Shown: positions 33,501-45,006, numbered from the stretch's first letter. The stretch is 64,000 nt of DNA from Lunularia cruciata (GCA_948567375.1 OX419761.1:2730501-2794500); one strand, 5' to 3'. Numbers and translations are program-made. The notes: generated by a model from the letters alone, not told the origin.

Positions 33501-34376
33501 TTCAAGTTCTATAGAGAAATCTTCATTTCTAAAATACTTCTAGATCAATTTTTTTGCAAGAAACTCAATTCTATGCCAAAAAAATTTCTTTTCGTTGGAT
33601 GTTAAAAACTCAATATTTTACAAAAATATTCAATATAACTTAGAGCTTTGCTCAATATATTACTCAATATAACTCAGAGCTTTGCAAAGCAAACTCAGTT
33701 TTGTAAGAAACTTCAGTTTTGTAGTCTAGATACTTGACTTCCAAGGTTAATGCTATATCACCACTTGTATCAAGGAAATGAGTTTCCAAGTGAGCTGTAT
33801 TTTAGGAGCTGTATTTGTACTTGGAATACTTTTTTCCAGGTACAAGTTTGTACAAAATTTTGACTTCTGTATAAAAACTCATAAATGGATTCATATTAAA
33901 AACTCAATTCTCGACAATGTTATGCAGCTCTGATCAGATTATATTGGAAATTTGGTTTCAAAGCACATCTGGAATGAGTTTCCTACAGGAAAGTTGAGTT
34001 TAAGCCATATTTTCCCATATTTCAAATAAGAGAGACTTTATTTGTAAGCAAAACTAAGTTCTTTTGAGGAAATAAGTTGGAACTTATTTCCCAAGGTGAG
34101 CTTTGCACACAAAACTTTTTATTGTGAGAAAACTTGGTTTCCAAGTGAGCTAGATATTTGATTTATAATTGATTTCTTTGGAAAGAGAGTAATATGAGGT
34201 ACTGTTTTTGCAAGTAACCGTGGATAAAAATATGAATACTCGAATTAAAGGTAAGTTTTTATTTTTCCACCTAAAAATTATTAAAAGCCAATGAGAGAAC
34301 AAACCTTTGGAGGAAAAGTAAGGCCATTTCAAAGAAATTAGATAATAATTTAAAACTTTAAGTTTTTGTTGAGTAA
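30541..34376. other. AT-rich stretch with degenerate GGAAACTCA-type repeat
   Basis: No gene recognised. From about 31950 to 34180 the motif GGAAACTCA or its complement TGAGTTTCC recurs dozens of times on both strands with irregular spacing. A 44-bp tandem duplication (AAAAAGAACATTTCTTTC) lies at 32241-32328. The last 140 bp resemble 42340-42430. Confidence 0.6.
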
Positions 34377-34755
34377 GTGATGAGATTTACGATGACATGC
34401 ACACACAATATATACAATCAGCGGAATCACACATTACACAGATGTATGTGGTTCATCTCAATGTGAGGCTACGTCTAGGGAAATGCTCCAAGAGTCTTTA
34501 CTAACCTTCATACTCACCACCATATACAAGCATACAAAGCAAGAGCTCACACACTCTCCAAGTCCACTCCAACCATGAACTAATGAATGAGCAACCCTCA
34601 CCCAATATGCCCCAAGGCATATACCCAAGGCAGCCTGACTTTGCAGCTGGGCCGTCTCCTTGGGAGGGTGTTGTGCCTACCCTGAGTTACTCCTAATTAG
34701 GGTTAGGCTAACCAACTTATAGTGTAACCCTAAGGCATAAGAGTAAACCTTAACA
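34377..34755 (-). repeat. Copia 3' LTR
   Basis: 379 bp. On the plus strand it starts TGTTGAGTAAG and ends TTAACA. It is similar to 40819-41170, with a 27-bp-scale length difference caused by an extra segment near 34630-34670. Confidence 0.92.
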
Positions 34756-34756
34756 A

Positions 34757-34775
34757 CCCCCCCCCCCTTGACTCT
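34757..34775 (-). other. Polypurine tract of the copia element
   Basis: Minus strand reads AGTCAAGGGGGGGGGGG next to the 3' LTR. The 11-base G run is unusually uniform. Confidence 0.75.
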
Positions 34776-34929
34776 TGTCTTGGGGTAGTATCCTTGCTAA
34801 AAAATTGATCACTCCATAGGAAGTTCTAGAAAAATGGCCAATTGCTTGACCTCCTTTAAACCAAGATAAACTAGAGCTTATAACCGTAACCCTTATAAGG
34901 ATAGAGTAACCAAAAAATCCAAGTTCACC

Positions 34930-35723
34930 TCCAATGCTAAGTCACTCTACTCATGCTCCACTTGCACAACATGTAGGGTAGCAGAATGCCTAGAGAAACT
35001 TTCTAAAGGTATGACTTTAGTAAAGGCATCAGCCGGTTTGAGCTTACCATCAATCTTGACTAGCTCAAACATTTTCTTGGACATAGATTGCCTAAGTAAG
35101 TAGTACCTGATGTCTATGTGCTTAACCCTATTGTCCATCACCAGATTTTCAGCTATGTGTAAAGCCCTTTTACTATCATAATGAAGCATTACATTACCAT
35201 GCAATAGCCCCATCTTAGCAATAGGTCTATCCAACCAAATCACCTCCCATGCTTCCATTACTACCACATACTCCACTTTTGTAGTAGATTGTGCAACACA
35301 CTTCTGTAAGGCAGATCTCCAACTAATGCACCCACCTCCAAGTGTGAATACATACCCTATTATTGACCTCTACTTATCCAAATCTTGTCCATAGTCAACA
35401 TCTACATAGCCATCTAGTGATGCGGCATTCATTGATCTTCTATCAAATAAGAGCCCGTAGTCTAATGTACCTCTCAAATACCTAAGAATCCACTTAATTG
35501 CTTCCCAATATGTCCTTGGATTCAACATATACCTACTCATCTTACCTATTGCTAGGACAAGATCAGGTCTTGTGCAAGACATCAAGTAAATGAGACTCCC
35601 AACAGCCTTCTCATAAGGAATGTTAGCTATCAAACCCTTCTCCATGGCATTTGAAGGAGAACATGCCATTGAAAGCTTGAAATGAGGAGCTAGAGAAGTA
35701 CTTCTTGGTTTATAGTTCTCCAT
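34930..35723 (-). pseudogene. Copia RNase H and RT connection
   Basis: Frame 34947-35276: EYVVVMEAWEVIWLDR, MLHYDSKRALHIAEN (catalytic Asp), VKHIDIRYYLLRQSM and KLKPADAFTK, the typical copia RNase H end. Frame 35370-35723 holds the preceding connection: YEKAVGSLIYLMSCTRPDL and YLRGTLDYGL. A stop and frame change lie between them near 35290-35370. Confidence 0.92.
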
Positions 35724-36640
35724 GTTGAACTTAGCAAGTACTTTCTAAGCATATTTACCCTACATCAACCACAATTGATCCGTGCCCAAGTTCTTCTTGA
35801 TCTCCATGCCTAATATCCTTGTGGCCAACCCTAGATCCTTCATCCCTGAACTCCAAACTCAAGAGCACCTTGAGCTTGTTTAGCTTAGATCTATCCTTGG
35901 TAGCTATCAACATGTCATCCACATAGAGCACAAGAATAATAAAAACAAAGGTCTTATAACTCACTCATTTCATGTACACATAAGGATCAAACAAACTCCG
36001 ATTAAAACCTTGAGCATGCATAAACTCATCAAACCTCTTGCTCCACTGGCAAGGTGCTTGCTTCAATCCATACAAGGACTTCAACAATTTACATCCCTTG
36101 TCCTCTTGGCCTTTCTTCACAAACCCCACTGATTGTCTCATGAAGAACCTCTCATCCAAGGTGCTATAGAGAAACACCGTGACAACATCCATTTAATCTA
36201 AGGTAAGACCAAATAATTCAATAAGTATACATAATAGACGTATTGTAGAATACTTTGCAACATGAGAAAAGAATTTATTGTAGTCCACCCCCTTCTCTTG
36301 AGTGAAATCCTTGGCTACCAAGCTAGCCTTGTTGATCTTAAATCCCTCCTTAGGTTCCTCCTCCAACTTGTAGGTCCACTTGCAATCTATCACTTGTTTG
36401 ATCCTTAGGTAACCTAACTAGTTCCCAAGTCTTGTTATCCCTCAAGGATTGCATCTCTCTCCTCTTACAACCAAACCAATCATCCTTCTCTCTAGAAGAA
36501 CATTCTTTCTTGTAGGATGAGGGTTCAGCTTCTTCCAAGACCAAAGCATGAGCTTCATCCCCAAAATTCAAGTCATCATCCAACAACTTAGTTGATTCAG
36601 TCCACATACCATATCTGTTTGGAGCTCAACTAACTGATGA
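35724..36640 (-). pseudogene. Copia reverse transcriptase
   Basis: Frame 36193-36393 begins with CKWTYKLEEEPKEGF and YNKFFSHVAKYSTIRLL. Frame 35965-36192 has MDVVTVFLYSTL, GCKLLKSLYGLKQAPCQW. Frame 35755-35964 has the active site LYVDDMLIAT. The pieces are in order and are separated by a stop or shift. It reverse transcribes element RNA. Confidence 0.93.
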
Positions 36641-37202
36641 CCTCCTTGATGAACTCTCCACTTGATCTCCATGTGTTGGTCCAAAGTGAGGCTGACCTAG
36701 CACATCTTGTTGCTCACCAACAACTACTTGCTCCACTTGTTCTTGTTCCTCAAGAACTTGCTCTGCTATAGAAGCACCTCCTTCCTCCTCATCACTTAAG
36801 TGATCAATCTCTCCCTCAACAAGATCCTGAGTGGGAGACTTACCTTTGTCAGTGTAGGGAGCCTAAACATTCTCCTCTTCCTTAAATGATTTGGATTCAT
36901 TTAAAAGATACATCCCTATTGAAAACAACCTTACATGCTATTGGATCCCATAGCCTACAAGCCTTCACTCCACTTTCATAGCCAAGAAAAACAAATTGCT
37001 TTGACTTAGCATCCAACTTGGACCTATTCTCCTTAGGTATGAGTAAATATGCATCACACCCAAATATCTTTAATCTACCATAATCAGTTGGTTACTGATG
37101 CCTCAACTCATATGGCATCTTGAAGTTGATTGCATTGGATGGAGAAATATTTACCACATACACTACTGTGTTCATAACTTCTGCCCAAAACTCATGTGGA
37201 AA
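36641..37202 (-). pseudogene. Copia integrase C-terminal region and hinge
   Basis: Broken frames covering the integrase tail (C-terminal GKKQ-type region near 36980-37200) and an acidic Ser/Glu-rich hinge (36700-36900) before RT. Only DNA-level order supports the call. Confidence 0.6.
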
Positions 37203-37720
37203 CTATGATTTGCTCAATATACTCTGCGCATGCTCCAACAATGTTTGGTTGAGCTGCTTAGCAACACCATTTTGCTGTGGAGTGTAAATTGTGGTAAGGT
37301 GGCAAGTTATCCTTTGTTCTACATAGTACATCTCAAACTCTCTTGAGAGATACTCCCTGCCATTGTCTGATCTTAGACACCTCAACTTCTCCCCAATCTG
37401 AGTCTCTACTTGGGTCTTCCACTTCTTGAAAGTGGCAAAGATATCAGAATTGTGGTGCATGAAATAAATCCACACAAAACTCAAGTAATCATCATAAATA
37501 AATATCACATAGTAGACTTTTCCAAAGTGTTAGGGTGTAGGGGATAATCCCCACACATCACTATGTACATACTCAAGTAGACCCTTGGAACTATGGGTCT
37601 ACACTTCAAAAACAGATTGGTTTTGTTTTCCAAATATACAATGCTCACAAAAATCTAACTTCACATTCTTGAAGCTAGATAGCAAGTCATTCCTTCTCAA
37701 GATATCCAAACCCTTCTCCC
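37203..37720 (-). pseudogene. Copia integrase, active-site Glu lost
   Basis: The zinc-domain C-x2-C (FCEHCIFGKQNQS) is at about 37620-37660. The core at 37203-37508 has IYDDYLSFVWIYF with the first Asp and LRSDNGREYLS with the second. At the Glu position the sequence reads GVAKQLNQTLLE, where copia integrases have E. Lys there should abolish catalysis even without the flanking stops. Confidence 0.9.
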
Positions 37721-38039
37721 TCAAATGACCTAGCCATGAATGCCACATAGCTATCATCTCATCCTAAGACCTGGTTACATGGGCTTCTCCATACACCGTA
37801 GTGCCTTCCAATACAAATAGATTATTTTGAAAGTTACCTTGCAAGATAACCTTACCATTAAAGTGACTCAAAGTACCTCATCACCAAAATTGATGACTTT
37901 TGGCATGCAATACTCCAAGGGAAATCAGGTTCTTCTTCATGTCAAGTATGAATCAAACATCATTTAACTTACACACAACTCCATCAAATATTTGAATCCT
38001 TATGGCTCCAATACCCTCAATCCAACAAGGTTGATCATA

Positions 38040-38140
38040 CCTCATCCAAACTGAACAATTTGATGCTAGAAGTGAATGGGAGAACTCCTTGATATAGAAT
38101 ATATGGTACAAACAAGCACAATCTAGAATCCACTCATCAT
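38040..38140 (-). pseudogene. Copia protease active-site fragment
   Basis: Minus strand reads WILDCACLYH near 38116-38138, where copia proteases have W-I-L-D-S-G. The changed triplet D-C-A and nearby stops make it inactive. Confidence 0.7.
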
Positions 38141-38274
38141 CCCTACTAGGAGATGAAGCACAAAGGGCATAACCACAACATCACAAATCATACAAATCAT
38201 CCAACAGATTAGTATCCTCATTAGCATAAACTATGTTTCTTGAAGAGCCTTCATCTACCTTTCCTTTGCCCTTA

Positions 38275-39170
38275 TCCTTACACTTCTTCTTCAGATGGCC
38301 TACCTTGTCACTTCCTCAACAAGTCACTTTTTTCCTATCTTTGGACTTGCTTCTAGACTTAGACTTGGACCTAGCCTTGCTTTCCCCCTTATCCCCATCA
38401 TTAGTCCTTAGATGAGGTCACCCACGTTGGACAACCAAAGCATTGCCCCAAAATAAAAGATGGCACTAAGGTTGCAAAAAAAATCTATTGCAAGTCATCC
38501 ATAAGTAGAGTTGTGTCACCTCTTCAAAGGTAATAGTCTTCTTCTCACGGTGCAACAAAACTCATGGAAGTGACTAATAGGATGGCAAAAAGGAGACCAA
38601 CAAGTGTAGTGCCTTCTGCTCTTTATTAATTCCTCTCCCAAGTTTTATCAAGTCCACCATTAGATCATAAAATGCATCCACATGGTCTTTGATGCTGGTC
38701 CTTGGTTTCATCTTGAATGTGATTAGTTTGAGATTGGTGTATAGTTTGTTTGACAATTCATTCCGATGATACTTGCCCTGAAGTGCATCAAACTATGAGG
38801 TACAATCGTAATGCTCCTTCACTTGCTTGATCACATGGAGCTGAAGGTGAAGAAAATAGTGTTCATGTCTTGCTCTTGCATATCATCCCAATCACTTTGT
38901 GTCACATCCTCAGGTTTCTCCCTCAAGAGCTTGCCCAAACCAGTTGCCCTCAACACTCCTTTCACTTGCCATTCCCACACTAATCCATGCAGCCATCAAA
39001 CTTTGCCACATCAAACTTGAGTCCACCAAGCTTCAAGTTCCCATCTTGACTTTCTTATGCTCCACAAGTACTATTGAGGCTATTGCTGCACTTAGAGACT
39101 CCTCTTGAGTCCCTTAACCTTCCACCTTAAAACTCTGATACTTAAGGAGCGGGTCATAAGATGGAAATTG
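38275..39170 (-). pseudogene. Copia gag and zinc knuckle
   Basis: Frame 38574-38756 (MSNKLYTNLKLITFKM, SIKDHVDAFYDLMVDLIKLG, LHLLVSFLPSY) is the UBN2-type gag of copia elements. Near 38280-38325 the minus strand shows a decayed CCHC knuckle ending VGHLKKKC. A stop replaces one residue and Ser one of the Cys. The N-terminal part to about 39170 is in broken frames. Confidence 0.8.
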
Positions 39171-39390
39171 TTTTAAAGTATTCAAAAACAAAAAATAGTT
39201 GCATTAATTTGTAGCCTTGATGGTAAGCTTTCCAACTCACTAAACAGATCTTTCATTTGAGTCTTGAGTCAAAATTTATGAACTGAATTAGACAATGCTG
39301 AAAGAGCTCAAGAGTGTGTTAATAGAAGAATGATACAACAATGCAGAAAGGCTATGAGACAAGGCTGGAGCTGGATTGGTAGGCTGGTAG

Positions 39391-40017
39391 ATGGGTTTAT
39401 TAGAGGCTCAAAATGACCCAAACAGCCATATTATTCACATTTCCATTAGTCAAGGCAGGTTTATTGCTGGAAGCTATAGCGCCAAGCAGCTTGCAACAGC
39501 AGCACCAAGAATCCCATTGTTTGAGGTGTTTGTTACAAAAGATGAAGATAACAACTACAATCAGCAGGCTGCATACTTACAAAGAGATAGAAACATGTCT
39601 CCCAATACTCTCTTAGGTCTGACTTCCAGGGAGATTGATATTAGTGAGCTGATTGACAATGAGAAAAACAAAGACCTGAACGCAAGGGATGCTCCTAGCT
39701 CTACAAAAGAGAACAAAGGGAAGATCAAGGATTTGGACTTCATAGATGATAAACAATATATTGAGCTTTCTGAAGGAAAGAATGCCAGATGTAAAGCTGA
39801 AAGTGTTTTAAGTTATTGCTCCAATATACCCAAAATAGTGGAGCAACTAAGAGCTGAAGGGATAGATGATGTGAATCCAATAGATTCAGATACCGGTAGT
39901 ATTGAGATTCAATCAAAGGACAAAAAGATACTTGCCAAAACAAGCAACACCAACAATGTTGACAACCAGGAAACCCCATTAGATTCATGGTTGGGGGTGT
40001 TCTACAGAATAGTTTAG
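39391..40017 (+). CDS. Antisense 208-codon ORF in the copia leader, unknown
   Basis: Open frame opposite to the element, between its gag and 5' LTR, far longer than expected in this AT-rich, stop-filled region. The protein is hydrophilic and acidic, rich in Asp, Lys, Asn and Ser, without membrane segments (MGLLEAQNDPNSHIIHISI, LFEVFVTKDEDNN, SREIDISELIDN, ILAKTSNTNN). It matches no family I can name. Coding seems to continue past the stop in another frame (LDDKVPKAPVRMLVKIEH to about 40069), then a 49-codon frame follows at 40170-40319. It looks like a decaying copy of a cellular or viral-like gene captured by the element, or an accessory antisense gene. Confidence 0.5.
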   Translation: MGLLEAQNDPNSHIIHISISQGRFIAGSYSAKQLATAAPRIPLFEVFVTKDEDNNYNQQAAYLQRDRNMSPNTLLGLTSREIDISELIDNEKNKDLNARDAPSSTKENKGKIKDLDFIDDKQYIELSEGKNARCKAESVLSYCSNIPKIVEQLRAEGIDDVNPIDSDTGSIEIQSKDKKILAKTSNTNNVDNQETPLDSWLGVFYRIV

Positions 40018-40169
40018 ATGACAAAGTTCCAAAAGCTCCTGTGAGGATGCTAGTGAAAATTGAACACTAGATGAGAGACTACTTCTCTTTTAATATTGAA
40101 GAATTTGGGATACCCTGCTGTTGACTTTGACATCAACTTTGACAAAAAAAACCATTACCGCACTTCAAA

Positions 40170-40319
40170 ATGGCAGCAATTGCAAGGCAGGCATTAATGA
40201 ATTTGATACTAAATGATGTTGCTAAGGTGTTGTGGAACTCTGAAAAACCTCTAATCAAGCTATCTAAAGAGATGGGAGAAATCGTTAGGTTGGTGGTTAC
40301 TCAAGCTCAAAGAAGGTGA
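40170..40319 (+). CDS. Small ORF following the antisense ORF
   Basis: 49 codons, MAAIARQALMNLILNDV to VRLVVTQAQRR, predicted amphipathic helices. Same strand as 39391-40017 and perhaps part of the same captured gene. No family recognised. Confidence 0.3.
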   Translation: MAAIARQALMNLILNDVAKVLWNSEKPLIKLSKEMGEIVRLVVTQAQRR

Positions 40320-40804
40320 GGCCTTTCTAAGCGTACCTCATTTTGCTGCATCAAATTCATCCTTAGGTCTGGCTAAACCTCCATAGCCACCTAAAATGAT
40401 GTTATTCTCTTCACCAACTAATATCTTCATGCTCGGTTCACTTCAGGTATCAATCCAAGTATCAAAACAATAAGTTCCTCCTTATCTTCAAAATGAGCTA
40501 TAGCATGCACTCTCTTGTGCACCACACAACTCTGAATCTTGAAAACTCAAGAAATTGTCACCTTATCCCAAAATGGTCACCTCATCCCAAAACCATCAAA
40601 CACAAAAATACAATCACGACTAATTTTGTGATTACTTTTCTTCTTTCATCTAAACTTAGATCTATGAGTTCTATACGGCAATAGACTCTATTTGACCCAA
40701 GCTCTCCAATCAGCCTATCTCCTCCAAGTTTTGCATGACAAAACTTGAGATAGTTTCCAATCAAGCCCTAATCACTCCGTTGAAAATTGTCACCTCCCGA
40801 ATAT

Positions 40805-40816
40805 GCTTTGATACCA
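40805..40816 (-). other. Copia primer-binding site, initiator tRNA-Met
   Basis: Minus strand TGGTATCAAAGC, one base off the tRNA-Met complement, two bases inside the 5' LTR. Confidence 0.87.
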
Positions 40817-40818
40817 TT

Positions 40819-41170
40819 TGTTGAGTAATTGATGAGAGTTAAGATGATGTATGCAATCATAATGCATACAATGAGCAGAATCACACATCACATAGATGTA
40901 TGTGGTTCACCTTGACATGAAGCTACATCCACAAAAATATTCCAAGAGTCTTTACTAATGCTCAAGGCTCACTGCCATATCCAAGTATGCAAAGCAAGAG
41001 CTCTCACACACTCTCCAAGTCCACTACAACCATGAACTAATGAATGAGCAACCCTCACCCAATATGCCCCAAGGCATATATAGGGTGGGTGTTGTGCCTA
41101 CCTTGAGTTACTCCTAACTAGGCTAATTGGCTTATAGTGTAGCCCTAAGGCATAGGAGTAAACACTAACA
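40819..41170 (-). repeat. Copia 5' LTR
   Basis: 352 bp, plus strand TGTTGAGTAATTG to CTAACA, paired with 34377-34755. Confidence 0.92.
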
Positions 41171-43147
41171 ATATTATGGGGGATGTTCTTATTTGTGGTT
41201 GTAAAGTACTAAGATATAAATAATTTTTGAAAGGACAAAGTTTCCTTGAGTAATAATTACCATTCTAGGATTCTTGGATAGATGAACATAATTCTAGTTT
41301 GTTAGATCCAAGTGTGTTTAAAATGGAATTTTTAAGTTCATGTATATGTTATAAGTTTGTAGAATCTTTTAGCTAAGATTTCAATATGTAAGACCATGCA
41401 AAAAAATTATTTTTGCAATGACATTACCATGAGAAAAATAAACCAAAGATAATATCTAATTACTCTAATTAATTAAATCAATTGACAAGCTATAAAAGAA
41501 GTTTATTTTTTTCATGTGTCTCCAATCTAATTTCTAAATGACATGTTTTGTTCAATTGTCCAATGAAATAAAATCAATAATTTATGGTAGATATCTTTGT
41601 TGGTGGGTTCATATATATTGAGCTCATTAGTGGCTAAAAACATTTTTGGTGGTTGAGACCATAAATTTATACAAGGGATTATTTATATCTTATAAAAAAA
41701 TGCATGTTCTTATAAAAAGAAAATAGTTATACTAATAATACAATAGAGAAAAGGCTGACCTCATAGAACACAAGAAGGATGGGAAGACCCCATCAAGGCA
41801 TACAAGGGAGAGACAAAAGAGGCAGAATGTGCTAGGCTCCGATAGTATAGATATGAGAAATCTGCCCTACCGCACCTAAGACAAAAGAGGCAGAATGGGC
41901 TAGGCTCCAATAGTATAGATATGAGAAATCTGCCCTACCGCACCTAAGATAGTGGGGCTATGCAAGTCGTAATGTCTACAAACATAACACAATCAACATG
42001 CATTAAATTTATCATAATTGATTTGTAATGAAAGACAATGTTTATGGAATGTTATGGTAATAAGTAAATTTCTATATAATTTAAATATTGTATAAAGAGT
42101 GAAAATAAAAAGTTATATATTATCTTGAAAGGGAATAGTTTTGCTTGAGTAATCATCACATTTGTATTATACTTGGATAGAGAACAAAATACTTGAGACT
42201 TAAACCTTTTATTGTTAATTTTAGATCCTTCTGAAATCCTTTGTAATTAAATTAGAATGGAAGAGAAGCTTATCATATTTTAATTTTACTAGTGGCTTTG
42301 GGTAGAATGAAAATTAGGTAATTAGAGATAAGAGTATCAACTTTCATATAAAGATCATTAAAAGCTAAAGAGGTAAAACTGAAAAACCTTGGAGAAAAAG
42401 TTAAGCCATTTAAGATTTTTTTTAAAGAGTAGAACGCTATAAAGCTTTTGAGAGGGAATAAATTTTCTTGAATGATCATATATTTCTAAGGTATCTGGTT
42501 AGATTGACATAATCTAGATTATTAAATCCTTTATACAACTAATGAAAAAACATATTAAAATCATTTTTCAAGTGATTTTGGGTAAAATAAAACCCTAGAT
42601 TTTAAGTATTACCCAATCTTGTCGAAAGATATTTTCTTAGCTTTTTCTCTTTATATATATGTGGTGGAGAGTACCTAAATTAAGGGGAAATATTGACCAC
42701 GTTGGAAACTAAGTTGCTCTAATACCTAAATTAAGAGGAAGGATTGACAACGTTGGAAACTAAGTTGCTCTAATACGTATAAGCTTGTGCATTATTTATT
42801 GCACAAAATTATGAATTATGATCCATAATATTGTAAATCTTAATAGTAATTATGAATCATAACTAAAGTGTTGATACTAAGTCTTTGCTAGCAATTCCTA
42901 TGATGAAAATTTGAATGTGTACATGAAATTGACTACATAATTTATTCCTATGTACTATTATATATATATAATTAGTTAGTATAAGTTTTAAAATTAATAA
43001 ATAAATATGTATATTTTTTCACAATTTTAATGCATCTCTTTAGAACTTGTATAAGATTTCAAATTTTATAATTAATAGAAATACCAACTTCATTCTTTTT
43101 CAATATTGTTTAATTTTCAAAACTTTATATAAATTTAAAACACAATT
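41171..43147. other. AT-rich old repeats
   Basis: No gene. Diverged copies of one sequence, with the motif TTTTGAAAGG..AAGTTT.CTTGAGTAAT..TGGATAGA, start near 41227, 42125 and 42437. A related piece lies at 34240-34376, left of the copia element. It includes a 51-bp tandem duplication at 42673-42774 and a remnant of the RT element at 41760-41990. Confidence 0.6.
41760..41990 (-). mobile_element. 3' end remnant of the RT element, with internal duplication
   Basis: Minus-strand 3' terminus: the conserved end (GATGGGGTCTTCCCATCC on the minus strand) at 41770-41793, the TACAAGGGAGAGAC box at 41801-41814, then noncoding 3' sequence shared with 43430-43530. A 68-bp unit is tandemly duplicated at 41812-41947. 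Confidence 0.85.
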
Positions 43148-43189
43148 ATAAAATTTACTCAAATGGGGGATAACACATGTAAATTGGCC
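43148..43189 (+). repeat. 42-bp direct repeat, left copy
   Basis: Matches 46220-46261 with three differences (starts ATAAAATTTACTCAAATGG). The two copies bracket a 3-kb GC-rich block. Confidence 0.9.
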
Positions 43190-43459
43190 CTCCTAACGCC
43201 GGAGTGCTTTCCGACGGCAGACCCGGCGGCAGCCTGCAGGGCCTCCAGAATCCGCCTGCTTCCATAAGACCGAAGCGAAGTAATGAACGGTAGGCTGAAA
43301 GGATACTTAGAATGCTTTGCGCTGGATTTACACAGTAGTAGATCCATTACGAACCACCCACGCGGCTCAGCCAAAACTGATCTTCTTTTAGCTATTGCCT
43401 TGTCTATTACTATGTTTTCGTATGCCGTACAAGGGAGAGACAAAAAAGGTAACATGGGG

Positions 43460-44301
43460 CTAAGCCTCAATAGAGTCTGTATGAGAAATCTGCCCTACCG
43501 CACCTAAGATATCTGAGCTATGCAAGTCATATGGTCTACACACAACTAGAGCATCCGAAGAAACATCACCTAATGTGATTGCTCTCCTATGGATTGCACC
43601 AGCCACTGCCCTCTGTAGAGCAATGGACACACGCTGTCTAAAGTAAGTTACAAAGTATGAGAGTGAGAGTGGTACCCCTTGATGCCTAACATGATAAGCT
43701 CTCGCGCACTCCCTGACAAATGTGTCAAATGCCGTGTCCATCGCTCCATATAACTCCAAGGCTAGAGGAACAAAGAGGTGACCTCGCTGCATGCCCCTAT
43801 ACTTGGAGACCTTGCGACCTGCTGTTGCACTCGCCGCCCATCCAGGGGATGGGTAATCACTCCTTCCAAAACTGTATCTCGCGTAGGGTCCGTGACCACG
43901 ACATCCGCTACTATCACCTGATCATCTCGGACCAAGTATAAGTCTGCACTGACACGTGTCGTCTGCAATGCATACAAACGCTCCCTCCAAGCCAAGTATC
44001 CACTCTCTCGTGCCATAGCAAACACTATGTCTCTAATGGCATCATGGGTAGCTATCCTCTGTCCTCCAAAAGGACACCATGTCATGTGGACCGCCGCTGC
44101 ATCTAGTGTAGAACCACACTCATAAGTGAGTAGTGAAGATGCAGATGGGTGGACCAAACCTAGGCGAAACCTCATCGCTGTAGAGAAAGTAGCCGGTGCG
44201 AGTCGGAAAGCCCTAATGCATGGTCGAGCTAGGATCCACGAGCCTGCATCCTTGCCGGAGCAAGAGCGTAGACGTGCTCTAGTAACCTGAGGAATGGACA
44301 A
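43460..44301 (-). pseudogene. C-terminal zinc and nuclease-like part of the RT protein
   Basis: Frame 43762-44301 has YECGSTLDAAAVHMTWCPFGG and RIATHDAIRDIVF, a C..H..C arrangement. It continues with RVSADLYLVRDDQVIVADVVVTD, which resembles the PD-(D/E)XK core of restriction-like endonucleases in some non-LTR elements. Frame 43460-43792 continues with LFVPLALELYGAMDTAFDTFVRE and LSYFVTYFRQRVSIALQRAVAGAIHRRA, a helical end. The nuclease reading is inference. A frame change lies near 43780. A second copy of this part is at 53134-53700. Confidence 0.65.
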
Positions 44302-45006
44302 GTCAACTAAGAGAGAATGTAGCGTATGCTCACACTGTCACTCCATCAAGGAAGATTGTAGACCTCTAGTCCAATCTGACGATAGTGAAGCAAACTGTGG
44401 AAAACCCTCTCGTGCTCGTGGGGATAGACTATCTCTCGTCTGCCACAATAACACCTGGAGAGAAAAGGATCCTCCCTCCACTTCTGTCACATAAGTCTCC
44501 AAAACCGGCCTATCAGCAACCACAAAACAAGAGGCAAGTAGGAGTGCCAAGAGAGCCCAACTACCCAAAAACACTATAGGTGCCATCTCCTCCATAGAAA
44601 GCAAGCCAACCCCACCACATGAGATTGGTAGAGTCGTCTGTCTACGTGCCAAATCCCCTGTCACACACTCAAAAGTCCCTGGTCCAATAATATCACCAAA
44701 GACTCCCATAATCCTCCTATTTTGACGTGCTCTCAGACGTGATAGGAAGGATGGTGAGGGGGGAACTGTACGGATGAGGTAGGATGGTCAACAAGCAATA
44801 CTGGAAGAGAGTATACCAAATACCACTTGCGGATCTCCTAGTAATGGAAGGTCATCCACATGGAGAACATCCTCTGCAAGGGCAGCGTCCAAGAAGCGTG
44901 TGACAAAATCCTCCGATCCTATTGGCACTCCAAGAACACGAAGTCCATCTGTGGATGTGATACACCCCTTTGGAAGCTCAAGGTGGGGAGGGATACCTAA
45001 AGGAGA
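44302..45006 (-). pseudogene. RT thumb and connector
   Basis: The minus strand around 44830-44990 reads ELPKGCITSTDGLRVLGVPIG and LLGDPQVVF in order, followed by frame 44338-44709 (LPISCGGVGLLSMEEMAPIVFLGSWALL). These stretches follow the RT palm in this RT class. Indels near 44730-44790 break the frame. Confidence 0.65.

Larger units (their letters stand above)
34377..41170 (-). mobile_element. Ty1/copia retrotransposon, inactive
   Basis: Minus-strand element bounded by LTRs of 379 bp (34377-34755, 3') and 352 bp (40819-41170, 5'). From the right it has a tRNA-Met primer site, a long leader, gag, CCHC knuckle, protease, integrase, RT and RNase H. Integrase before RT defines Ty1/copia. Many stops occur and the integrase Glu is lost. 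Flanking 5-mers (GTTTT and ATATT) do not match, so target duplications have decayed or the ends were rearranged. The flanks are old repeats. Confidence 0.93.
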
